Below, one piece after another: positions 35,323-44,218 of a stretch of DNA of 53,259 bases. Position 1 is the stretch's first letter, and every line of letters starts with the position of its first letter. Origin of the DNA: a bacterium (GTDB taxonomy: Bacteria > Bacteroidota > Bacteroidia > Flavobacteriales > Schleiferiaceae). The stretch covers positions 1 to 53,259 of the forward strand of contig WGMI01000001.1 of the NCBI GenBank assembly GCA_016125155.1, in the 5' to 3' direction. The notes beneath the pieces are model-generated. The model did no database searches, was not told where the DNA came from, and saw nothing but the letters and a program-made list of their open reading frames with translations. The position numbers and the translations under genes are program-made.

Positions 35323-35626
35323 GCGACGCCGAGTCGCTTCAAGCCGCAACGGCCAGTGAGCCTTGCGGCGCGACCTCGGCCTAAGCCGTCCCCAAGAAAA
35401 TCATGAACGGGGTGGACAAGAGAGCGCCACGCCGGACTGAAAAGCTCCTTTCTTTCCTTCTTTCTTTGGAGCAGCAAAGAAAGAAGCCCACCGCGCTTTT
35501 TTTTCACCAACGGACACGTAGCCCCGCACGATTGTGCGGGGCACCTGCCGAGTCGTAGAGAGGGAATGAACAGCGCAGGCGAACTTTAAAGCATCATCGG
35601 CGTAGCCGGAAGACTTCGACCCGAAG
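35323..35626. repeat. Cluster of six hairpins (possible dispersed element or structured RNA)
   Basis: Six inverted repeats lie in about 300 bp: 35323-35337 (5-bp stem), 35343-35369 (7 bp plus 3 bp inner stem), 35457-35486 (12-bp perfect stem, 6-nt loop), 35521-35542 (9-bp perfect GC-rich stem, 4-nt loop), 35598-35608 (4 bp) and 35614-35626 (5 bp). A T-run follows the third hairpin region at about 35500. The density is far above that of any other intergenic stretch here. It could be a non-coding RNA, a dispersed repeat family or remnants of a mobile element. Confidence 0.5.
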
Positions 35627-35853
35627 GCCCGGGTTTACCTTGGAAGACTCTGGTTGAATTAGTCAATTGTAGGTTTTATCTCAGGAAAAGGGAAGGCCTC
35701 AATTGAATGAAAAAACATCTCTCCCCAGAAATATCCTGTGAACCGACTTCTTCCCTGCTGACCCGGATCGACCCCAGAACACGGTGCGGGGAAGTCCAAT
35801 TTTTCGCAAACTTTAGCACCTCAGGGACTAAAATTCCCGCCTGACAGCGCTCC

Positions 35854-37125
35854 ATGAAGAACCTCCTCAACCGATTCTTCGTCCTATTCTTTGTCTTGAC
35901 CATCAGCCCCTGGCAATATGTGTATGGTCTCCCCGGAATTACCTCCATACTGGACGTATTGTACGATGGGGAATACCGCCTGGTTTCCCTTTTGAATCAA
36001 TCCCTATTCCACATCGCCGAAACCCTGAATCAAGAAGGCAACGGCAGCGGAGACACTTCCTATGCTTGGGCCCAATTGTTCACTTTTCTCCTCCTCTCCT
36101 TGCTCGGATGCCTTGTATGGACCCTCATCGATCGAAAACGGGAAAAACCCTACACAACCCTCAATCTTTGGTTTCGAAACTTTATTCGATACTACCTCGC
36201 CATTGCATGCTTTAGCTACGGAATCCTAAAGTTGTTTGCCCTGCAAATGCCTTTTCCTTCGCTCAGCCAACTCGCCACCCCCTTGGGCGAATTCCTTCCC
36301 ATGCGGCTCTCTTGGATGTTCTTCGGCTATTCTGCTCCCTATCAAATCTTTTCTGGCGTCATGGAAACCGGGGTTGGCCTGTTGCTGCTCAACCGGAAAA
36401 CCGTGACGCTTGGCGCCTTCTTGGGGGTGGGTGTATTCGCCAACGTTTGGATGATCAACCTCAGCTACGACGTCCCCGTCAAACTTTATTCGATGCAATT
36501 GCTGATCTATTGTCTCTTTCTCTGTTCCCTCGATGCACGACGACTGTTCTATTTTTTCTGGAAACAAAAACCGACGCAGCCCAACGATTTGTACACGCTT
36601 CCTTTCCATAAAAAAGGACAAAAAATAGCCCGAATGGTGTTCAAAATCGCCTTTGTTCTGCTTTTCGTGGTATTGCCCCTTCAACAGGGATGGAGCGACT
36701 CGAATGCAGAGCGCGAAAAGGGAGCCACAAAGCCCATCCCCATGGGCGTCTACACGATTGCCTCCTTCGTGCACCACAACGATACTGTGCCTCCATCAAC
36801 CGATCCTATGGCCTGGAAAGATTTCATTTTCGACAAGTCTGGAATGGGCAGCATTCACACCTCCGATACGCTGTTTGTTCAACGATATGGCCGGGGCTAT
36901 TTTCACTACGAAACGGACACCCTTTCCCAAACCTTATTGTTTAGAAAGGAGGCTGGAGGCGGCCCTAAAATTGTTAAATTTCATTACGAAATCCAGAACG
37001 AAAACACCCTGGAACTCCAGGGAATTTTAAACGCCGATTCCCTCCACTTCATTCTCCACAAAACGCAGCGTCCCCACCCTTTGGCAGGGCGGCCTTTTCA
37101 TTGGATTTCAGAATCGAATCGGTAG
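35854..37125 (+). CDS. DoxX-like membrane protein with soluble C-terminal domain
   Basis: A 423-aa protein with about seven hydrophobic helices (residues 5-285) and a roughly 130-residue soluble C-terminal domain. The membrane part resembles DoxX-like proteins of Bacteroidota (YYLAIACFSYGILKLFALQMPFPS, RLSWMFFGYSAPYQIFSGVMETGVGLLLL), and the tail is beta-rich (LFVQRYGRGYFHYETDTLSQTLLF). Its codons look more AT-rich than those of its neighbours (many aaa, ttt and ttc runs), so transfer from elsewhere is possible. The adjacent hairpin-rich region adds to this suspicion. Function unknown. Confidence 0.7.
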   Translation: MKNLLNRFFVLFFVLTISPWQYVYGLPGITSILDVLYDGEYRLVSLLNQSLFHIAETLNQEGNGSGDTSYAWAQLFTFLLLSLLGCLVWTLIDRKREKPYTTLNLWFRNFIRYYLAIACFSYGILKLFALQMPFPSLSQLATPLGEFLPMRLSWMFFGYSAPYQIFSGVMETGVGLLLLNRKTVTLGAFLGVGVFANVWMINLSYDVPVKLYSMQLLIYCLFLCSLDARRLFYFFWKQKPTQPNDLYTLPFHKKGQKIARMVFKIAFVLLFVVLPLQQGWSDSNAEREKGATKPIPMGVYTIASFVHHNDTVPPSTDPMAWKDFIFDKSGMGSIHTSDTLFVQRYGRGYFHYETDTLSQTLLFRKEAGGGPKIVKFHYEIQNENTLELQGILNADSLHFILHKTQRPHPLAGRPFHWISESNR

Positions 37126-37279
37126 CAGTATGCGTTAAGGTTTGCCTTGGGTTGACCGCTCGCGCGTACGCTCCTTCCCTTGAGTCGTGCCACCGCGATG
37201 CATCCGGGCCTGTCCAAAGCATCCTCAACACCTCCGCGACAACGTTAAAAAAATCAACTCAAAATAAGCCGCAAAGCCT

Positions 37280-38599
37280 TCAGCGAAACAACCTCAACAC
37301 ATCGTTGCCGTTGGCGAGCAGAATCAAACTCAAAAGAATGATTACCCCCGCCATCTGAGCCCATTCCAATACCTTTTGGGGAGCCGGCTTGCCCGTAATC
37401 ATCTCCCAAAGCGTAAACACCACATGCCCTCCATCCAAAGCTGGAATCGGGAGAATATTTAAAAAGGCCAGCATCAAACTTAAAAACGCCGTAAACGCCC
37501 AAAAACGCCGCCAATTCCAGACCCCATCGAATTGTTGGGCCATCATAATAAATCCGCCCACCTCCTTGTAGGCTTCGGTCTTGGGATTGAGAATCAGCTT
37601 AAACTGCCGCACGTAATCGCCCAGCATCCGCCCGCTCTTGGCAATGCCCGCGGGAATGGCCTCGAAAAATCCGTATTCCCGGGTTTCTGTTTGGAAGAAC
37701 CGCCCGGCTGGAGCCGCATAAGCACCCAAACGACCGTTCTTGTCGATCGAAACTGGAAGCTCCATCGATGACCCGCTCCGGTACAACCCGAGGGTAACCG
37801 TCTTTCCTGCGTATTGGGGAATGGAGTCATAAAAAGCATCGAAGCAAAACATGGCGTGCCCGTTGAGCGAAACCAGGCTGTCTCCCGGCAGCAATCCCGC
37901 CGCCTTGGCGCTGGAAGAATCGCTGAACTTCTCAATGACATACGGAAAGCGGGGTTCGAGAAAATTCGACTGGGATTGAATGAGATCGCGCACATGGGTG
38001 GCGTCGAAAGAAATCTGTTCTTCGATGCCGTCTCTTTCAACAGTTACAAAGCCCGAAGCGCTCAACAAAATCTCGACCGGAACCTGGGCAAAGTTCTCGA
38101 CCTCTACTCCATTTACGTTCACGATCCGGTCTCCAGTTCTAAAGCCAATGGCTTTGGCTTCGGCACTGGGGTTGACCCCATACTTAACCGCTTGTGTGGG
38201 CAGGTATTCCTCTCCCCATACCATCAACATCCCGGCGTAAATGGCAAATGCCAGCAAAACGTTCACGGTCACACCGCCCACCATAATGATCAGCCGTTGC
38301 CAAGCGGGTTTGCTCCGAAACTCCCAAGGCTGGGGCGGCTGTTTGAGCGATTCGGTATCCATGCTCTCGTCCACCATGCCCGCAATCTTGACATATCCAC
38401 CCAGCGGCAACCAGCCGATGCCGTATTCGGTCTCTCCGATTTTCTTTTTGAACAAGGCAAAATAGGCGTCGAAAAACAGGTAGAATTTCTCAACCCGGGT
38501 CTTAAACAACCGAGCGGGAATAAAATGACCGAGTTCGTGCAAAATGATGAGCAACGAAATGCTCAACACAAATTGTCCGGCTTTGACGAGTATTTCCAT
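37280..38599 (-). CDS. rseP: RIP-type site-2 zinc metalloprotease RseP
   Basis: A 439-aa inner-membrane protease that cuts membrane-spanning anti-sigma factors and signal-peptide remnants. Catalytic features are HELGHF near residue 21 in the first helix and NILPIPALDGGH near residue 390. Two PDZ domains lie between (AIGFRTGDRIVNVNGVEVENF; AAGLLPGDSLVSLNGHAMF). The ATG at 38599 starts the conserved N-terminus; upstream in-frame codons overlap the promoter. A TATTTTTG -7 box lies at 38633-38640. It is divergent from the secreted HEAT-like gene. Confidence 0.95.
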   Translation of the reverse strand: MEILVKAGQFVLSISLLIILHELGHFIPARLFKTRVEKFYLFFDAYFALFKKKIGETEYGIGWLPLGGYVKIAGMVDESMDTESLKQPPQPWEFRSKPAWQRLIIMVGGVTVNVLLAFAIYAGMLMVWGEEYLPTQAVKYGVNPSAEAKAIGFRTGDRIVNVNGVEVENFAQVPVEILLSASGFVTVERDGIEEQISFDATHVRDLIQSQSNFLEPRFPYVIEKFSDSSSAKAAGLLPGDSLVSLNGHAMFCFDAFYDSIPQYAGKTVTLGLYRSGSSMELPVSIDKNGRLGAYAAPAGRFFQTETREYGFFEAIPAGIAKSGRMLGDYVRQFKLILNPKTEAYKEVGGFIMMAQQFDGVWNWRRFWAFTAFLSLMLAFLNILPIPALDGGHVVFTLWEMITGKPAPQKVLEWAQMAGVIILLSLILLANGNDVLRLFR

Positions 38600-38632
38600 T
38601 GGTGGGAAGAGGGAGCTACAAAAGGCGAAACG

Positions 38633-38640
38633 CAAAAATA
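38633..38640 (-). promoter_or_regulatory. -7 box of rseP
   Basis: TATTTTTG on the minus strand matches TAnnTTTG, with 33 nt to the rseP ATG. It lies 17 bp from the divergent box at 38657-38664, so the two promoters share one short regulatory region. Confidence 0.55.
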
Positions 38641-38656
38641 GCGTCGATTGTGCTGT

Positions 38657-38664
38657 TTACTTTG
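38657..38664 (+). promoter_or_regulatory. -7-like box for the HEAT-like secreted protein gene
   Basis: TTACTTTG has one mismatch to TAnnTTTG and ends 4 nt before the ATG at 38669. The same 4-nt spacing recurs at the SPOR, HMA and ssb genes, which supports both this box and the choice of start. Confidence 0.45.
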
Positions 38665-38668
38665 CACT

Positions 38669-40183
38669 ATGGAGGTTTTAAAATGGGGGATGCTGCTTTT
38701 GTTGATGGGAGGCCCGCGGACGATTTTCTCTCAAAACAGGGTGGCTTTGTTCTTGACAGAGGAAGCGGTTTCGGGACAATGGGGTGGATCGGTCGAATAT
38801 CCCGCAGAGGAACCGCCCTTTCGCTGGAGCGCCGAAGGCTGCCGCGTCACCCGCATCGAGGCCTTGGGACTTGGCTGGAGCCGGACCCTTTCGGCTGAAA
38901 CGGAAATGACCCCATCCCCTGTGGCTCTTCCAGAGGGAACGGTATCGATCCGATTCTCGTTTGAAGTGCCTTTCGGACGGAGTCCCTCCGATGGCCAAGG
39001 CTGGGGGCCGGGACTCGGAGCGTGGATGATTCCCAAACCGCGCAACCAAAGGGCCTACCCCATTGAGTTGACCGTGTTGTGCGATACACCCTGTACCGTA
39101 GTTTGGACTACGCCGGTGGTGATGATTGGTACGGAAGGAAAGCAACAACTTTGGGTGTTGACCCCAACGGAAAAAGCCCTGATGGGCGATTTAGCGCTTC
39201 GGATGGTTCGGAAACCCTGGGCTGTTTTGGCAGGCCATCCAGCCGACCCCCGGGAAGAACGCCCTCATGATCCCAAGGCTGAACCTGTCGCAGCGGTGGC
39301 GATGGCCGAAGTAAACCCCTCTACCGGTTCGCCCAAAGAGCCGGCCCACCCTGTTTCCATAGCCGAAATCAATCGCGCGGCCTTTCTCCAAACCCCCCAA
39401 TCGGACCAAGATTCCGGCATCGCGATCTCCATCCGGGGCCGTCGGTCTACGGCTGAGCAACTGTGGAACGCCCGCGATTGGTTTTTTCAACTCGACCGAG
39501 CGGGAAATCAAGGGACGGCAGAACGCGCTCAAGCCCTTGCCCAGTATCGAGGTCTGTGGTCCTATGGCTTTCCCGAATCCACCGAGCGCCCTTTCTACCG
39601 TCAGCCCAACGCAGATACTGCCTTGTGGAACACGCTCGACCAAGGTCAACTTCATCCGGTGCTTTTCGTTGTACAAAAGGCCCGTTCCAATCATCTCGTA
39701 TTGGAATGGCGCTGTCGCAATGGCCCAGATGGACTTGAAATCCCGTTCGTGTGGAAAATGGGCGCCCTAGAGGGACGCGAAACCTTTGTCGTAGACGATA
39801 CAGCCGGAATCTGGACCTTGACGGTGGAGGGAATTCCAGACTTCGCCCGGTTCGATCTCGTTTCGGGGCTTCCCGTCGAATGTATAGAAATGCGTTCGGG
39901 CTATAGTTATTTGTTTGATTTTCAAAGTTCCAAGACTGTTGTTGAACGCATACAAGCCTATTCCGGGCTTATTCAGACGGCCCAATCTGATTTGTTGCGC
40001 ACCGCCTGTTTTGTCGGTCTCGAAGATGCCTCTGCCAGCATCCGGCTCATGGCGCTTCAAGGGCTCTCAGAGCATCCCGAACTCGATCGCACCCGATTCC
40101 GCTCCGAACTCGACGCGTTGAAACGAAACGATCCAGATCCCTTGATTCGGGAGTTGGCAGCCGAACTAAGCACCGCCCCGTGA
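38669..40183 (+). CDS. Secreted protein of unknown function with HEAT-like C-terminus
   Basis: A 504-aa protein with a probable signal peptide (MEVLKWGMLLLLMGGPRTIFS). The start at 38669 was chosen for its distance from the -7 box; an upstream in-frame start at 38648 would lie across that box. The first 150 residues look beta-rich, residues 180-260 are Pro/Glu-rich linker, and the last 70 residues (LLRTACFVGLEDASASIRLMALQGLSEH ... DPDPLIRELAAEL) look like two HEAT-type helical hairpins. No family is recognised. Its stop overlaps the GTG start of the DNA ligase gene, an odd pairing of a secreted protein with a cytoplasmic enzyme. Confidence 0.65.
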   Translation: MEVLKWGMLLLLMGGPRTIFSQNRVALFLTEEAVSGQWGGSVEYPAEEPPFRWSAEGCRVTRIEALGLGWSRTLSAETEMTPSPVALPEGTVSIRFSFEVPFGRSPSDGQGWGPGLGAWMIPKPRNQRAYPIELTVLCDTPCTVVWTTPVVMIGTEGKQQLWVLTPTEKALMGDLALRMVRKPWAVLAGHPADPREERPHDPKAEPVAAVAMAEVNPSTGSPKEPAHPVSIAEINRAAFLQTPQSDQDSGIAISIRGRRSTAEQLWNARDWFFQLDRAGNQGTAERAQALAQYRGLWSYGFPESTERPFYRQPNADTALWNTLDQGQLHPVLFVVQKARSNHLVLEWRCRNGPDGLEIPFVWKMGALEGRETFVVDDTAGIWTLTVEGIPDFARFDLVSGLPVECIEMRSGYSYLFDFQSSKTVVERIQAYSGLIQTAQSDLLRTACFVGLEDASASIRLMALQGLSEHPELDRTRFRSELDALKRNDPDPLIRELAAELSTAP

Positions 40184-41802
40184 AGCGCTTCGCCCAATTG
40201 ATTGAAGAACTCGACGGACAGAGTTCGACGCGTCGAATATTGGAAGCCTTGGAATCCTTTTACCGCGATTCCAGTTCGAGCGATGCGCTTTGGGCCCTCG
40301 GGCTTTTTTCGGGAAAGCGACCCCGGCGCGCCGCCCAAACCCGCGAACTGCTCGAATGGGCCGCCGCAGAAAGCGGTCTCCCTTTGTGGTTGGTCGAAGA
40401 ATGTCGGCTTCAGGCGGGCGATTTGGCCGAAACCCTCGCACTCCTGATCCCCATGCCGGAACCCGCAGACAACCCACCAAACAGGTCCTGGGATCGACTT
40501 TGCGACATTGCCCTCCTGCTGGACGGACTTTCGCGACGCGAGCCCGAGGTGCGCCGAGCGGCCATCGTCGGGCTGTGGAGACAATTTGGGAGCCGAGAGC
40601 GATGGGTGGTCAACAAAATGATTTCAGGGGCTTGGAGAATCGGGGTTTCAGAAAAACTGGCCCAAAGGGCATTGGCAGGGGTGTTGAACAAAAGCCCCGA
40701 AGAATTGGCCTTTCGCCTCAGCGGGGCCTGGCACCCCCGAAGCACGCTGTGGGATGAACTTTTTGTGGGCGATCCTCGGGCTTCGGATCGCTCCAAGCCC
40801 TTTCCCTTTCAGCTTGCCCAAACTCTGGATCCATCCGAAGCCCTGAACCTCGATCACGCAATTTGGGCTTTTGAACCGAAATGGGACGGCATTCGCGCCC
40901 AGTGGATCCGGCGATCGGGCTGCGTCGCTCTGTGGTCGCGGGGGATGGAGCTCATTACCCCCTCTTTTCCCGAATTGGAAACGGCGGCCCTGGCATGGAC
41001 CCAAGATGCGGTGCTCGATGGAGAATTGCTCGCAGGAAGTCCGGAATCGAAAGGGTTCCGCCTCGATGGATTTTCGGCCCTCCAAAAGCGCGCAAGACGA
41101 AAAAAACCAGGCCGCGTCCTCCTCGCTGAACAGCCTGTCTTTTTTATGGCCTACGACCTTCTCGAGTTCGAAGGAACCGATCTGCGCGCGCTTTCCTGGA
41201 CCGAGCGGCGTCGCCAACTCGAGGCATTTGTCCAGACCCACTCTTCTGCCAGAATCGGTCTGAGCCCGGTGTGGTCCACTTCCGAAATGAATGCATTGGA
41301 CCTGCGAGCGAACGCTGCGCGCCTCGGGGCCGAAGGATTGATGATCAAGCTGAAAAGCGGGCCCTACAAAAGCGGGAGGGCCGCTCAATCTTGGTACAAA
41401 TTCAAGATCGATCCGCTCACCATCGACGCAGTGTTGCTCTACGCCACCCAAGGCCGGGGTCAGCGCGCCGGGCAGTTTACCGACTTCACTTTTGGGCTGT
41501 GGAACGAGGGACAAATTGTCCCCTTTGCCAAGGCCTACTCGGGCTTAGGTGCCTCAGAAATAGCCGAATTGGACCGGTATATCAAGCAGAACCTGCGGGA
41601 GCGTTTCGGTCCGGTCTACGGGGTCAAAGCCGAACAGGTCTTTGAGCTGGCCTTTGAAGGCGTACATGAAAGCCCCCGCCACAAATCGGGTCTGGCGGTT
41701 CGCTTTCCGCGCATTGTACGCTGGAGGAGAGATAAAACCGCCGATCAGGCCAATACCCTCGAAGAACTTCGCTCTTTGATGCGCAACAAAGCCGGTGCTT
41801 GA
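40180..41802 (+). CDS. ATP-dependent DNA ligase (LigB-like, bacterial repair type)
   Basis: A 540-aa ligase that seals DNA nicks with ATP. An alpha-helical N-terminal DNA-binding domain (residues 1-200) is followed by the nucleotidyltransferase domain with the adenylation Lys in WAFEPKWDGIRAQW near residue 230, then LDGELLAG, and EGLMIKLKSGPYKSGRAAQSWYKFK (motifs IIIa-V). A C-terminal OB domain follows, with RHKSGLAVRFPRIVRWRRDK near residue 510. The gene begins with GTG overlapping the preceding TGA. In many Bacteroidota this ligase type sits next to an Lhr-like helicase and a nuclease; neither is present here, so it appears as an orphan. Confidence 0.92.
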   Translation: MKRFAQLIEELDGQSSTRRILEALESFYRDSSSSDALWALGLFSGKRPRRAAQTRELLEWAAAESGLPLWLVEECRLQAGDLAETLALLIPMPEPADNPPNRSWDRLCDIALLLDGLSRREPEVRRAAIVGLWRQFGSRERWVVNKMISGAWRIGVSEKLAQRALAGVLNKSPEELAFRLSGAWHPRSTLWDELFVGDPRASDRSKPFPFQLAQTLDPSEALNLDHAIWAFEPKWDGIRAQWIRRSGCVALWSRGMELITPSFPELETAALAWTQDAVLDGELLAGSPESKGFRLDGFSALQKRARRKKPGRVLLAEQPVFFMAYDLLEFEGTDLRALSWTERRRQLEAFVQTHSSARIGLSPVWSTSEMNALDLRANAARLGAEGLMIKLKSGPYKSGRAAQSWYKFKIDPLTIDAVLLYATQGRGQRAGQFTDFTFGLWNEGQIVPFAKAYSGLGASEIAELDRYIKQNLRERFGPVYGVKAEQVFELAFEGVHESPRHKSGLAVRFPRIVRWRRDKTADQANTLEELRSLMRNKAGA

Positions 41803-41834
41803 ACTATTTTTTCAGCATCAAGTCTCCTCTCCCT

Positions 41835-44213
41835 ATGCCGCGTCTTCCTCAGCCTCTCGGAACCTTGCTCGAGTACCGCTCCGAACAGGGCGAACACCAT
41901 TTTGTGTGCGAAAATGGACGATTGCGGCTTTCCGCTTATGCACCCCTCACCTTCCGCTTTCGCATCGACTTTGGGGCGGATCCAGAACCGGTTTCGATTT
42001 GCGCCGCTGTGCCCGAAACCCCCTTGGAACTGCACTTTGAGCCCAGCGAAGGAGGCTTTGAATGCGCCTTGAAGTCGATTCGCATTGCCGTGGGGCCCCA
42101 AGGGCACCTCGGATTCTATCATCCCGATGGCCGCGCCTGGTGGATCGACGACCCCATTGGGGCTCTGGAAGACCAGGGTCGGATCACCCTCCACAAAGCC
42201 CTTCAACCCGGAGAGCGCTTTCTTGGATTGGGCGAAAAAACAGGACCTCTCGACAAGAGGGGGCGCCAGTACCAAAACTGGAACACCGATCGGTTCGCCT
42301 ACCATCCCGAAGACGACCCGCTCTATGCGAGTATTCCCTTTTACATCGGGCTGCATTCCGGTTTGTGTTATGGGGTATGGATCGACGAACCCGGACTATC
42401 GACCTTCAACTTCGGGGCCTCGAACCATCGGTTTGCCTCGGTGCGCACCGAAAATGGACACCTAGTTGGCTGGTTCTTTGCGGGGGCCGATCTGGCCGAG
42501 GTGGTCTATCAGCACAGTCGGGTCACGGGTACCTCGGAACTGCCTCCCCTTTGGGCTTTGGGTTATCAGCAATGCCGATATTCGTATTATCCAGCCTCGG
42601 AACTCCTCGAACTGTCGAGACAGTTCCGCGCGCGCCGCATCCCCTGCGACACCCTGTATCTCGACATCCACTATATGGACGACTACAAGGTGTTCAGCTG
42701 GCATGACAAACGCTTCCGGCCCCTCTCGGCTTGGTCGCAACCCCTGCAAGAAGCCGGATTCAAAGTGGTGGCCATCCTCGATCCCGGCTTGAAGCGCGAA
42801 GAAGGGTATGCTCCTTTTGACGAAGCGCTCGAAAAAAATTGGGTTTTGACCCATTACGACGGAGAACCGTATTGGGCCGAAGCCTGGCCGGGGTTGTGCG
42901 CATTTCCGGACTTCGTCAATCCCAAGGCCCGGACGTGGTGGTCGGAATGGGTGGCCCGGTGGTTGTCGGAATCGGAGGGCTGCATCGACGGTCTGTGGAC
43001 GGATATGAACGAGCCCGCAGTTTGGGGCAAGAGCGTCCCTGATACCTTGATCTCTCAAACCGATCAAGGACCCGAAGCACACCGCGTCAACCACAACGCC
43101 TACGGGTATTTTATGGCCCAGGCCACCTGGGAGGGATTGCAACGCTTCCGACCCAACAAACGCCCTTTTGTCTTGAGCCGAGCGGGCTATTCGGGCCAAC
43201 AGCGCATCGGAGCCTTGTGGACCGGCGACAACAGTTCAGGGCCCGATCACCTCATGCTGAGCGCGCGCATGATGGCGGGCATGGGGTTGTCGGGAGTTCC
43301 TTTTTGCGGAGCCGATGTGGGCGGCTTTATCGGCGAAGCCCAGCCCGAGCTCTTTGGACGCTGGATGCAGTTGGGGGCCTTTAGCCCGTTGTTTCGCGGC
43401 CACAGCATGATTCACAGCCGCGATGCCGAACCCTGGTCGTTCGGAGAAGAAGTCGAAGAAATTTGCCGCAATGCCATTGGATTGCGTTACCGGCTTTTGC
43501 CCCTATTCTATCAGGGATTCGACGAACACCACCGGACCGGTTTGCCCGTTTTGCGCAGCCTTGCCTTTGAACATCCGTTTGAAGACGCCGTCTACCAACC
43601 CGAATTCGAGAACCAGTTCGCTGTGGGCAAAGCCTTGTTGGTGGCTCCATTCGCCCAAGCCAGGGGCTATGGAAAAATCTGGCTGCCCGAAGGGCGCTGG
43701 TACGATTTGTATACCGATCGAATCTGGGAAGGTGGAGTCCACGTCCTCGAGTTGAAACCCAACGCCCTGCCGGTCTTTGTGCGCGCGGGAAGGGGATTTC
43801 CCGCCCAATCTGTGGTGCAGCATACGGCAGAGCGCCCTCAAGCCCGCGAATTGCACTTGTATTGGGGAGAACCAGGGCAGTTCGAGGTGTACGAAGATGC
43901 CGGAGAGGGCTACGCCTACCGAGTCGATGACTTTCTCACCTTTCGGGTTCATTGGGACGAAACGCGGTTCTCGCTGGGCGAAGCCTGCGGCCGCCGAGCT
44001 CCGGGACGTTGGACCGTTTTCCTCCACGGTCTCCCAGAATCGTTCTCCCAGGCCAACGGAATGCCCATCGAACGCCGAGCCTACCGCTGGGTCGAGCCGC
44101 TTTCGAATTTCGACCCCTATTATCGAGACGTGGACCTGAGTTTGGAAATCGGCCATCTGGCCCGGCTTTCCTGGGATTGGGATGGGCAACCCGTCGACTG
44201 GGTGCTGTCCTGA
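41835..44213 (+). CDS. GH31 family alpha-glucosidase
   Basis: A 792-aa glycoside hydrolase with no signal peptide, so probably cytoplasmic. The catalytic nucleophile Asp lies in GLWTDMNEPAVWG near residue 390, and the acid/base Asp in GALWTGDNSSGPDH near residue 475. Further GH31 marks are QCRYSYYPASE, LDIHYMDDYKVFSW and AFSPLFRGHS. The usual substrates are alpha-1,4- or related glucosides, but family members vary. The ATG at 41835 was chosen; an in-frame TTG at 41799 overlaps the ligase stop and is less likely. Convergent with the EamA gene (5 bp between stops). Confidence 0.93.
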   Translation: MPRLPQPLGTLLEYRSEQGEHHFVCENGRLRLSAYAPLTFRFRIDFGADPEPVSICAAVPETPLELHFEPSEGGFECALKSIRIAVGPQGHLGFYHPDGRAWWIDDPIGALEDQGRITLHKALQPGERFLGLGEKTGPLDKRGRQYQNWNTDRFAYHPEDDPLYASIPFYIGLHSGLCYGVWIDEPGLSTFNFGASNHRFASVRTENGHLVGWFFAGADLAEVVYQHSRVTGTSELPPLWALGYQQCRYSYYPASELLELSRQFRARRIPCDTLYLDIHYMDDYKVFSWHDKRFRPLSAWSQPLQEAGFKVVAILDPGLKREEGYAPFDEALEKNWVLTHYDGEPYWAEAWPGLCAFPDFVNPKARTWWSEWVARWLSESEGCIDGLWTDMNEPAVWGKSVPDTLISQTDQGPEAHRVNHNAYGYFMAQATWEGLQRFRPNKRPFVLSRAGYSGQQRIGALWTGDNSSGPDHLMLSARMMAGMGLSGVPFCGADVGGFIGEAQPELFGRWMQLGAFSPLFRGHSMIHSRDAEPWSFGEEVEEICRNAIGLRYRLLPLFYQGFDEHHRTGLPVLRSLAFEHPFEDAVYQPEFENQFAVGKALLVAPFAQARGYGKIWLPEGRWYDLYTDRIWEGGVHVLELKPNALPVFVRAGRGFPAQSVVQHTAERPQARELHLYWGEPGQFEVYEDAGEGYAYRVDDFLTFRVHWDETRFSLGEACGRRAPGRWTVFLHGLPESFSQANGMPIERRAYRWVEPLSNFDPYYRDVDLSLEIGHLARLSWDWDGQPVDWVLS

Positions 44214-44218
44214 GGCCC

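Larger units (their letters stand above)
34887..35853. other. 967-bp gene-free stretch between divergent genes
   Basis: This is the longest gene-free stretch in a very compact window. It holds the receiver promoter at its left end and a hairpin-rich element (35323-35626). The small frames in it (for example 35259-35510 on the minus strand) read as low-complexity basic peptides or run through the hairpins and are not believed to be genes. No tRNA, transposase or phage-type sequence was recognised. Confidence 0.6.

Noticed and set aside
35458..35505. The 12-bp stem followed by T-run as a terminator
   Set aside because: The T-run starts 15 bp after the stem and no gene ends upstream on that strand, so it is reported only as part of the hairpin cluster.
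35259..35510. 83-codon frame on the minus strand (MVKKKRGGLLSLLLQRKKERK...)
   Set aside because: It runs through two of the hairpins, its basic runs come from the A/G-rich arms of the 12-bp stem, and there is no promoter box. Treated as a shadow within the repeat-like element.
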